Part shown: positions 1 through 6,049 of the stretch, piece by piece
Layout of the letters: each line of letters begins with the position of its first letter
Position numbering within the stretch: the stretch's first letter is position 1
Assembly: GCF_002811955.1 (NCBI RefSeq)
Contig: NZ_NPEF01000199.1
Coordinates: 1 to 6,049 of the forward strand
Source: Leptospira ellisii
Lineage (GTDB): Bacteria > Spirochaetota > Leptospiria > Leptospirales > Leptospiraceae
DNA: 6,049 nt
Reading direction: 5' to 3'
Position numbers and translations under genes: made by a program
The notes under the pieces: model-generated
Told to the model about the DNA's origin: nothing
Databases searched by the model: none
Seen by the model: only the letters and a program-made list of their open reading frames with translations

Positions 1-605
<605 letters not shown>

Positions 606-624
606 ATGGAAATACCTGCCAGGG

Positions 625-646
625 GAGAATCATGACCATGATTTTC
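625..646. promoter_or_regulatory. Inverted repeat, candidate operator
   Basis: AATCATG (628-634) and CATGATT (637-643) are perfect inverted copies separated by the dinucleotide AC. After one non-complementary pair (627/644) the symmetry continues for two more pairs (625-626 with 645-646). A two-base centre is too short for an RNA hairpin loop, so a DNA site for a dimeric regulator is the better reading. It sits 20 bp upstream of the ABC-F start codon and 69 bp upstream of the OmpA-like start codon, where it could affect either gene. The regulator is unknown and the function is inferred from symmetry and position only. Confidence 0.4.
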
Positions 647-666
647 AAACTAGGGTTTTTTGCCAA
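638..666 (-). promoter_or_regulatory. Possible sigma70-type promoter for the ABC-F gene
   Basis: On the minus strand TTGGCA (666-661) matches five of six bases of the TTGACA -35 consensus. After a 17-bp spacer, AATCAT (643-638) matches four of six bases of the TATAAT -10 consensus. A start about seven bases further on would give a leader of roughly 25 bases before the ATG at 605. The -10 lies inside one arm of the inverted repeat, which would suit repression by a bound protein. Such matches arise by chance in A/T-rich DNA, so confidence is low. Confidence 0.25.
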
Positions 667-703
667 GAAAAAGGGGAATTAAGAAGTTCTGAAATTCTAC
701 CGA

Positions 704-707
704 AAGG
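704..707 (+). promoter_or_regulatory. Ribosome-binding site of the OmpA-like gene
   Basis: AAGG lies 8 bases before the ATG at 716. It supports this start, as does the signal peptide that begins immediately after it. Confidence 0.7.
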
Positions 708-715
708 TAAACCGT

Positions 716-2575
716 ATGCTGCGTTCAAAAATCCGATCCCTGCTTCCCCTACTCCTCAGCGTTCCTTTTTTAGCCGGTCTTCAGGCGGAGGATCAGATAT
801 TCGTCGGAAAGATACTGCAATTCGGAAAACTTCTGAGCACCGAAAACGCGTTTATCCCGATCGAATCGAACGAGATCACTTCGGAACTTTCCAGACTCAA
901 CGATAAAACGGTGCGCATCCTCTGCAGCATGAAAGGTTCCACTTGTAATCCGATACGATACGAAATCTTTCCTTTTGAAACATCGAAGGACATCAAACCC
1001 TGGACGATCAAAAAGATTCCCGACTACGTGAATCGAAACGTCTTTGCGTTCAATCCCAACGTTTCTCCGGACGGAAAATTCCTCTTTTGGACCGCGTATA
1101 TCAAACGGGGAAAATCGGGAACGCAGAAAATCTGGTATTCCAAACTCGACGAAAGGGGATTTTGGGAGGATGGAAAGGAAATGGAGGCCCCTCTCAACAA
1201 CGAGATGCCTTCCGCGGTGATATCGGCGCTTCCAGGAGGAAACGAACTTTTCGTCTTCGGAACCTTCGGCGAACGCGAGTTAATCGAAGAATTGAGCAAG
1301 GAATTCGAGGCCAAAAGCGAACTCGCCGCCCGTTCCTCCAAAAATTCCAACGAATACAGAAAGAAGATCGAGGAATTGAGGGGCGAATTCGACGAAAGAT
1401 CGAGACAGATCACGCGCAGGGTTCCCCTCTACAAAAGTCATCGTGAAAAGGATTCCTGGTCCAAGCCGAGTATATTAAAGTTTCCTGATTTTTATAACCT
1501 CTACCGCAAGAAGGGCGACTCCAGTCAGGAACTGTTCGGCGGTTCTACGCTTTCCTCCTCCGGGAGAATCCTGATCTATTCCTCGCAACATAAGGATTCC
1601 AAAGGGAAGCTGGATCTGTACGCCAGCAGAATTCAGAACGACGGAAGTTTTTCTTTGGGATTCAACTTGGGGGAAACGATCAACACAGATCAGGAGGAAA
1701 TGGCCCCGTTTTTGGCGAGCGACGATCGTACTCTTTATTTTTCGAGCGACGGACACAAGGGACTTTCCGTTTATATGACGCGCAGAATCGGAGAAGGCTG
1801 GGACCAATGGACCAAACCCGTGGAGGTTTCCGAAAATCTCAAAGGGGTGAGTTTTTTCTCCATTCCGGCTAACAGCGATTGGGCGTTTATCAGCAAGGAA
1901 GGCCAGTTGTTTATGGCGTATCTTCCCAAGGAGATGCGTCCCGAAAAAGTCGTGGTCGTCCACGGAAAGGTCACCGATACGGAGGACAATCCCCTTTCCG
2001 CGGAAATACATTACGAATCCTTAAAGTCCCGCGAAAAGATAGGAAGCGCCAAAAGCGATCCCTCCACCGGAAACTTCTCCATCGTACTCCCGTTCGGCGA
2101 AAACTACGGGTTTTACGCGCAAAAGAAAGGTTATATTCCCGTTTCGCAGAATCTGGATCTGACCTCCAAACGCAAATTCTCCGAGAACGTCCAGGTTACG
2201 CTAAAACTTCCGCAAATTCGGGAAAACGGATCGATACAGATCAATAATTTATTTTTCGAAAGCAAGAGTTACGAGATCGCGCCCGAATCGGCTCCGGAAC
2301 TGGATCGTTTGGCGGAGATCGTAAAGGAGAATCCGGACGTGGAGATCCGCATCGAAGGACATACGGATAACGTGGGTAAGAAGAAGGACAACCTGATTCT
2401 TTCCGAAAAACGCGCTCAGGCCGTCGCGGAATATCTTTCCAAAAAACATTCCATTTCCGCGCAGCGGATCCAGACGGTCGGCTTCGGGGACAAGGTTCCT
2501 CTCAACCAAAACGATACGGAAGAGAATAGACGCAAGAACAGAAGGGTCAACTTCACGATTCTGAAAAAGAAGTGA
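716..2575 (+). CDS. Exported PD40 / carboxypeptidase-regulatory-like / OmpA-domain protein
   Basis: A 619-residue envelope protein. Residues 1-24 form a signal peptide: basic LRSKIR, a hydrophobic core, then likely cleavage after LQA24; no lipobox cysteine is present. C70 and C77 could pair in a disulfide. Propeller-like (PD40/TolB-type) strands appear around 112-126 (NVSPDGKFLFW), 275-290 (LSSSGRILIYSS) and 327-350 (PFLASDDRTLYFSSDG). Between them, about 185-235 is a charged Glu/Lys/Arg-rich stretch likely to be helical or coiled coil. Residues 412-495 (HGKVTDTEDNPLSAEI, then KKGYIPVSQ) resemble a carboxypeptidase-regulatory beta-sandwich. Residues 505-617 are an OmpA C-terminal domain with GHTDNVG, LSEKRAQAV and NRRVNF; D551 and R566 match the Asp and Arg that bind the diaminopimelate of peptidoglycan in OmpA proteins. 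No beta-barrel domain is seen, so it is probably periplasmic or surface-associated and bound to the cell wall. The next gene downstream is a penicillin-binding protein. The domains are fairly sure; the cellular role (wall anchoring, sensing or scaffolding) is unknown. Confidence 0.93.
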   Translation: MLRSKIRSLLPLLLSVPFLAGLQAEDQIFVGKILQFGKLLSTENAFIPIESNEITSELSRLNDKTVRILCSMKGSTCNPIRYEIFPFETSKDIKPWTIKKIPDYVNRNVFAFNPNVSPDGKFLFWTAYIKRGKSGTQKIWYSKLDERGFWEDGKEMEAPLNNEMPSAVISALPGGNELFVFGTFGERELIEELSKEFEAKSELAARSSKNSNEYRKKIEELRGEFDERSRQITRRVPLYKSHREKDSWSKPSILKFPDFYNLYRKKGDSSQELFGGSTLSSSGRILIYSSQHKDSKGKLDLYASRIQNDGSFSLGFNLGETINTDQEEMAPFLASDDRTLYFSSDGHKGLSVYMTRRIGEGWDQWTKPVEVSENLKGVSFFSIPANSDWAFISKEGQLFMAYLPKEMRPEKVVVVHGKVTDTEDNPLSAEIHYESLKSREKIGSAKSDPSTGNFSIVLPFGENYGFYAQKKGYIPVSQNLDLTSKRKFSENVQVTLKLPQIRENGSIQINNLFFESKSYEIAPESAPELDRLAEIVKENPDVEIRIEGHTDNVGKKKDNLILSEKRAQAVAEYLSKKHSISAQRIQTVGFGDKVPLNQNDTEENRRKNRRVNFTILKKK

Positions 2576-2576
2576 A

Positions 2577-2634
2577 AATCCGATTCCCGCCCCGAACCGG
2601 TGCGGGAATTCCTACGAAATTCCGCCGTCGGATT
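2577..2634 (+). terminator. Nested inverted repeats after the OmpA-like gene, possible terminator
   Basis: An 8-bp perfect stem ATTCCCGC (2583-2590) / GCGGGAAT (2602-2609) with an 11-base loop begins 8 bases after the stop codon. An outer 7-bp pair AATCCGA (2577-2583) / TCGGATT (2628-2634) could enclose it (base 2583 is shared). A competing stem GCGG(G)AATT (2602-2610) / AATTCCGC (2618-2625) uses the same right arm as the first. No T-run follows, so this is not a textbook intrinsic terminator. It could instead protect the mRNA 3' end or only slow polymerase. The stems are seen directly; function is inferred. Confidence 0.35.
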
Positions 2635-2734
2635 CCGCTTGACCGATTCCGGAATTCTTTCCCTCCGATTCGATTTCTAATACTTTACAAAGTCGACTCG
2701 GTTTCTATCCTATTTCCCTGAGATCGTTCGATCC

Positions 2735-2740
2735 GAGGAA
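2735..2740 (+). promoter_or_regulatory. Ribosome-binding site of the penicillin-binding protein gene
   Basis: GAGGAA ends 4 bases before the ATG at 2745 (AGG core six bases away). It is a strong purine-rich site and fixes this start. Confidence 0.75.
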
Positions 2741-2744
2741 ACGC

Positions 2745-5174
2745 ATGACGTCAAACAAAGGAAAAATTCTTCCCATTCTCCAATCCTTCAAAGGGACGAT
2801 TCGAAAACTTTTCATTTTTTCCAAAACGCATTGGAGGTCTTTGCTTCGATACGGAAGCATCGCCGCGATCGCGATCCTCTCCTTTTTGATCGGGGGTTCG
2901 TACGTGGTTTGGTTGACCAAAAAGGACGAAGTCGTCTCCAATCTCGATAAATTCAAAAACGAAGTCACTAATTACTACGAGGTCAGTCAGATCCGGCCGA
3001 TTCGAATCCTGGATCGGAACGGAAAACTGATCGGCGAATTCTCCAGAAGGAAATTCAAACCGATCCGTACGGACAATCTCAAGGAACACGGCAATATAGT
3101 CTGGGCTTTGTTGTCTTCCGAGGATCGGGAATTCTACAACCATCACGGAGTCAATTACACCGCCCTATTGCGCGCTTTGATCATCAACCTGACCACGTTC
3201 CAAAAACAGGGCGGATCCACGATCACGCAGCAGCTCGCCAAACTCACGTTAGATCTCGGAGCGCGGAACGTATTCAATAAAATTACGGAATTCTACTGCA
3301 CTTTCTACTTGGAAAGCCAATTCGACAAAAACACGATCCTCTCCATGTATCTGAACCGGATTTTCCTCGGGGAAGGGAACACCGGAGTGGAGGAGGCGAG
3401 CCGTTATTACTTCAACAAGGCCGCATCGGAGCTGACCCCTGCCGAAGCGGCGATGTTAGTGGGAATCATTCCGGCGCCCTCCAATTATAACCCCGTTCGG
3501 AGTCTGAAAATCGCCTTAAAAAGACAGAAACTGGTTTTGTTTCCCATGGGCGAGAATCCGCAGCTTCATCCGGTTCCTTCCAGGGTCGAAAGGAATTTTT
3601 CGCAGAAAGTGGACGCGAATATTAAGAAATTCAAATCCTTTTACAAAGTGGAAATGACCAAGGACGGAGAGAAGGAATTCTACTCCTCCGATATCGCGAG
3701 ATACGGTTTCGACAAGGACTTTACCGTGAACCTCGCACCCGACTTCAATTACGGAATCCGTCAGCATATCCTGGATACGTTTTCGGAGATCGACATCGAA
3801 ACGCGAGGAATGAACGTTTATACGACCTTGGATTACGACAAACAGGATGCGGCCGAAAAATCTCTCCGCGACGGAATCGAATCGGTCCGTAGGAAGTTGA
3901 ACGAAGTAAAAGCCGCCTATCTGAAAAAGGGGGACAACGAGGAGGCCAGGATCCAACAATCGATCATAGACAACATGAACGGCTCCCTCATCTCCGTCAA
4001 TCCGGGCAACGGGTATATAGAGGCGATGGTGGGTAGTTACAAAATTTCTAATATATTCAGACTCAATCGGGCGGTCTCGACGCTGCGCCAACCCGGCTCC
4101 ACCATCAAGGGTCTGGTTTATGCGCTCGCCTTCGAAAACAGGATCATCACGCCCTCCTCCAAGGTCGTTGACGAAGAGATAAACATCCGCGGCTATTCAC
4201 CGAAGAACTGGTACAAGGGTTATAAGGGAGAGGTCACGGCGAGAATCGCGTTCGCGCAGTCGATCAACACGATCGCGGTAAAATTGTTAAACGAAGTCGG
4301 AGTCGGAACCTTTTTGGAAAAAATATCCGCGATTCTGGACATCGATAAGGCGACGCTTGAAAGGAGATTCCAACCGAATCTTTCCCTCGCCCTCGGCTCG
4401 GGAGAACTTTCCCCGATGGAATTGGCTTTGGTTTACGCCACGATTTCCAACGGAGGAAAGAAGGTGACTCCGATCCAAATCCTGAGAATCACCGACTTCG
4501 AAGGCAGCGAAATGTTTTCGGCTCCCGTAAAGGATCCCGGAGAAGCAGTTCAGATTTTGGATCCGGTCGCCTGTGCGGAAACGATCAACCTGATGCAGGC
4601 CGTTCTGAGCGAACAAGGTACGATGAGGCTGAAAGTCAAGGAAGAGGATTCGTTTCCTATGGGCGGCAAAACGGGAACGGTCCAATCCCCCAAGGAAGCC
4701 CGTAAAAAATGGGGAAACCGTAAAGGGGTTCGGGACGCCTGGTTCGCGGGGGTAAATCCGGATCTCGTCACGGCCGTCTGGATCGGAAACGATATCGGCG
4801 CTCCTTTCGAAGGCTCGGGCTCCGCGATCAGCGGAAACATCTGGTTCCGTTTCGCGAGTTACGTCGCCCGCAATATCGGCTTTTCGGAAACGCTGATCAA
4901 ACCGTTTAACGGCGATTTTGTGAAAGTGGACGTTTGCGGAGACACAGGATTACTTTTACATTCCTCCGTACCCTGTGCACATCCGCTTTACGGTCAATAT
5001 TATTACATAGGGGAACAACCTCCGGCTCCAGCGGGCGCGGCGACCGCGACGGAACCCTCGCAAGAGGAAAACAAAACGGAGGAGGCGCGCGGAACGGTTC
5101 CGAACACGGAGGACGCAGACGGGGATTCCGTGGAACTGGAACTTCCCGAAGTCAAAGATAATCCGCCAAACTAG
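2745..5174 (+). CDS. mrcA: Bifunctional class A penicillin-binding protein (PBP1A-type, transglycosylase/transpeptidase)
   Basis: 809 residues. It polymerises lipid II into glycan strands and cross-links the peptides at the periplasmic face of the inner membrane. A basic cytoplasmic tail is followed by one membrane anchor at about 37-57. The GT51 transglycosylase domain (about 85-250) shows EDREFYNHHG with catalytic Glu126, GGSTITQQLAK (156-166), NKITE with the second Glu182, ILSMYLNRIFLG (198-209) and GVEEASRYYF. The usual Arg of the RKxxE motif is Asn178 here, and the Asn after QLAK is Leu167. The transpeptidase domain (about 355-705) has all three motifs: S452-TIK (serine nucleophile), S506-IN, and K642-TGT. 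A small C-terminal part has C731 (VDVCGDTGLL) and C744 (VPCAHP), a cysteine pair often found at this place in class A enzymes. An acidic Pro/Ala/Glu/Thr-rich tail of about 50 residues (759-809) ends the protein. Length is normal for the class. Its 3' end overlaps the convergent solute-binding gene by 23 bp. The family is certain; the PBP1A-type symbol is by similarity. Confidence 0.95.
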   Translation: MTSNKGKILPILQSFKGTIRKLFIFSKTHWRSLLRYGSIAAIAILSFLIGGSYVVWLTKKDEVVSNLDKFKNEVTNYYEVSQIRPIRILDRNGKLIGEFSRRKFKPIRTDNLKEHGNIVWALLSSEDREFYNHHGVNYTALLRALIINLTTFQKQGGSTITQQLAKLTLDLGARNVFNKITEFYCTFYLESQFDKNTILSMYLNRIFLGEGNTGVEEASRYYFNKAASELTPAEAAMLVGIIPAPSNYNPVRSLKIALKRQKLVLFPMGENPQLHPVPSRVERNFSQKVDANIKKFKSFYKVEMTKDGEKEFYSSDIARYGFDKDFTVNLAPDFNYGIRQHILDTFSEIDIETRGMNVYTTLDYDKQDAAEKSLRDGIESVRRKLNEVKAAYLKKGDNEEARIQQSIIDNMNGSLISVNPGNGYIEAMVGSYKISNIFRLNRAVSTLRQPGSTIKGLVYALAFENRIITPSSKVVDEEINIRGYSPKNWYKGYKGEVTARIAFAQSINTIAVKLLNEVGVGTFLEKISAILDIDKATLERRFQPNLSLALGSGELSPMELALVYATISNGGKKVTPIQILRITDFEGSEMFSAPVKDPGEAVQILDPVACAETINLMQAVLSEQGTMRLKVKEEDSFPMGGKTGTVQSPKEARKKWGNRKGVRDAWFAGVNPDLVTAVWIGNDIGAPFEGSGSAISGNIWFRFASYVARNIGFSETLIKPFNGDFVKVDVCGDTGLLLHSSVPCAHPLYGQYYYIGEQPPAPAGAATATEPSQEENKTEEARGTVPNTEDADGDSVELELPEVKDNPPN

Positions 5175-6049
5175 GATATAGTTTAGCCTTTTCTGATATT
5201 AGAAACGTCTCATGCGGAGACCAAAGATAGATCCAGGGAACCTCCCGTACGAGGATCCTCAAGGCTTCGGAGGTCTCCGATTCGGGATCGAGGGAATCGG
5301 ATTTTCTCGCCCTTTCGAACAACGTCTCCAGCTCGGCGCGTTCGTAATGCGCCCGGTTTCCTCCGTTTCCCTTGTCCTTTCCGGAAAACAGAGGATCGAT
5401 AAAATTCCAAGCGCCGGGTAGATCCGCGTACCAAAACAACAAAGTCAAATCCCCTTTGTTCTCTGCGTTCTCCTTGTAAAGAGCCGCCTTTTCCATCGGA
5501 CGGATCTTCACTTTTAAACCGAGGTTTTTCAAGAACCCCGCGATCGCCGCACCGTTCGCGTTGTTTTCGTCGTCGCCCCGCATTCTAAAATCTATTTCCC
5601 GTTCCAGGATCTTTGGATAACAGACGGAGTCTTTTAGAAATTCCCTGGCGGCGTCAAGAGAACGTTCCCTTTCCGAAAGCGCCTCCCCGTTTTTCGAAAG
5701 AAATTTCCTCCCTAATGAAGAGGAAAGATAAATCGGAGGAATCGGCCCGATCGTCGGCTCAGCATTCCCTTCCAAAAGTTTCTCCACGATCAAACCGGGA
5801 TCGACCGCCGCGTTAAGCGCCTTTCTAAACGGAAGATCGAAACAATGTTCCTCCGCGCGGATGGCGACGTATTGAACCCCTCCCCCTTTTCGGAAAGTAA
5901 GATTTTCGGGTCTTATGTTCGGATTGCGGAGAAGAAAATTAGGAAGACGCATCAGATCCATTCTCCCCTTGGAAAAAAGGAAAACGCCGGGGGAAGCGGC
6001 CGCTAAAATCCTCAGACGGATTTTTTTCGGAAGATCCTCCCCCTTCCAA
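5152..6049 (-). CDS. ABC-transporter solute-binding protein, SBP_bac_5 family (C-terminal part; 5' end outside window)
   Basis: The frame is open from the right edge down to a TGA at 5154-5152, giving the last 298 residues. The ATG at 5961 is internal: 29 further in-frame codons precede it, starting with WKGEDLPKKIRLRI, the segment that in this family lies before the 'GxxD' turn (here KGRMDLMRLP). Family features follow: GVQYVAIRAEE, then FRKALNAAVDPGLIVEKLLEGNAEPTIGPIPP (the conserved 'R.AL..A.D...I....L.G.A.P....P' region, around visible residues 75-106), and a C-terminal strand region with VREVPWIYLWSPHETFLIS. Such proteins capture peptides, nickel or other solutes outside the inner membrane for an ABC importer; the ligand cannot be told from this fragment. 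The signal peptide or lipobox would be off the edge. Family full length is about 500 residues, so roughly 60% is visible. No permease or ATPase partner gene is in the window. The family is confident, the substrate unknown. Confidence 0.85.
   Translation of the reverse strand, partial: WKGEDLPKKIRLRILAAASPGVFLFSKGRMDLMRLPNFLLRNPNIRPENLTFRKGGGVQYVAIRAEEHCFDLPFRKALNAAVDPGLIVEKLLEGNAEPTIGPIPPIYLSSSLGRKFLSKNGEALSERERSLDAAREFLKDSVCYPKILEREIDFRMRGDDENNANGAAIAGFLKNLGLKVKIRPMEKAALYKENAENKGDLTLLFWYADLPGAWNFIDPLFSGKDKGNGGNRAHYERAELETLFERARKSDSLDPESETSEALRILVREVPWIYLWSPHETFLISEKAKLYPSLADYL
5168..5192 (+). terminator. Weak hairpin at the end of the penicillin-binding protein gene
   Basis: AAACTA (5168-5173) and TAGTTT (5179-5184) form a perfect 6-bp A/T-rich stem with a five-base loop, followed after four bases by TTTT (5189-5192). 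The stem covers the TAG stop codon of the penicillin-binding protein and lies inside the convergent gene. The stem is weak and the T-run short, so this may be only a poor intrinsic terminator. On the opposite strand no T-run follows. Confidence 0.3.

Larger units (their letters stand above)
606..715. promoter_or_regulatory. Divergent intergenic region between the ABC-F gene and the OmpA-like gene
   Basis: These 110 bp separate two start codons facing away from each other, so they must hold the promoters for both genes unless transcription enters from outside. The region is A/T-rich in its right half, with T-runs and A-runs around 655-672. A dyad and a possible minus-strand promoter are listed separately. 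For the plus-strand gene I could not find a convincing -35/-10 pair: TTGCCA at 660-665 resembles a -35 box but has no good -10 at normal spacing. Confidence 0.6.
2576..2744. promoter_or_regulatory. Intergenic region upstream of the penicillin-binding protein gene
   Basis: Besides the nested stems, this 169-bp stretch holds three CCGATTC heptamers at 2580-2586, 2643-2649 and 2665-2671; the last two are 22 bp apart, about two helical turns. TCTAAT (2676-2681) matches five of six bases of a -10 box, but no good -35 box lies 16-18 bp before it; TTGACC (2639-2644) is too far away (31 bp). If TCTAAT is used, the leader would be roughly 55-60 bases. The region is long enough for the penicillin-binding protein gene to have its own promoter. 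No open reading frame of interest lies here. Confidence 0.35.

Noticed and set aside
660..688. Plus-strand promoter with TTGCCA as -35 for the OmpA-like gene
   Set aside because: No hexamer at 15-18 bp spacing resembles TATAAT (GAAGTT is found at 17 bp).
1475..2011. 178-codon minus-strand frame inside the OmpA-like gene
   Set aside because: It is antisense to a gene with clear domains, has no recognisable motif, and long antisense frames are expected in DNA of this codon usage.
3516..4091. 191-codon minus-strand frame inside the penicillin-binding protein gene
   Set aside because: Antisense shadow of a certain gene; the product shows no domain, signal or sensible start site.
5613..5816. 67-codon plus-strand frame opposite the solute-binding protein gene
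   Set aside because: It is basic and low in hydrophobic residues, has no family resemblance, and lies wholly opposite conserved SBP_bac_5 sequence.
5959..5961. ATG at 5961 as the true start of the solute-binding protein gene, which would make it a short protein
   Set aside because: The frame stays open for 29 more codons to the window edge, and those residues (WKGEDLPKKIRLRI and on) match the family pattern. A short product would lack a signal peptide and the first lobe.
5152..6049. Solute-binding protein as a murein-peptide (MppA-like) recycling partner of the penicillin-binding protein
   Set aside because: MppA belongs to this family, but so do binders of many solutes. The gene is convergent rather than in an operon, and no ligand-specific residues can be read from the fragment.

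Overview
The window carries four protein-coding genes, two complete and two cut by the window edges, packed tightly and all with ordinary bacterial families. Gene content and protein style suggest a spirochaete, most likely Leptospira: an OmpA-like protein fused to PD40 propeller repeats, a class A penicillin-binding protein with a long acidic tail, and lysine-, serine- and phenylalanine-rich proteins with frequent GGAATTC and CGATTC words in the DNA. Base composition looks close to balanced, which would fit one of the higher-GC Leptospira species rather than L. interrogans. The genus is an inference from remembered family style, not a database result.

Layout: (1) 605 to 1 on the minus strand is the first 201 codons of a YbiT-type ABC-F ATPase, whose 3' end lies off the left edge. 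(2) 606-715 is a 110-bp divergent intergenic region with a near-perfect dyad that overlaps a possible ATPase promoter. (3) 716-2575 on the plus strand is a 619-aa exported protein with PD40-like repeats, a coiled-coil-like insertion, a carboxypeptidase-regulatory-like domain and a C-terminal OmpA peptidoglycan-binding domain. (4) 2576-2744 is a 169-bp intergenic region with a nested inverted-repeat structure just after the OmpA-like gene and three CCGATTC heptamers. (5) 2745-5174 on the plus strand is an 809-aa bifunctional class A penicillin-binding protein (transglycosylase plus transpeptidase). (6) 5152 to beyond 6049 on the minus strand is the C-terminal 298 residues of an ABC-transporter solute-binding protein of the SBP_bac_5 (oligopeptide/dipeptide) type. 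It converges on the penicillin-binding protein gene and overlaps its end by 23 bp.

How they may work together: the two central, codirectional genes both act at the cell wall. One polymerises and cross-links peptidoglycan, and the other should hold onto the peptidoglycan stem peptide through its OmpA domain. They are 169 bp apart with a possible terminator between them, so they may be neighbours in function without being one operon. The ATPase (translation) and the solute-binding protein (uptake) are flanking genes on the opposite strand.

No mobile element, CRISPR array, RNA gene or clearly new multi-gene system is visible. The features most worth checking are the dyad in the divergent promoter region, the composite architecture of the OmpA-like protein, and the overlapping convergent gene ends.
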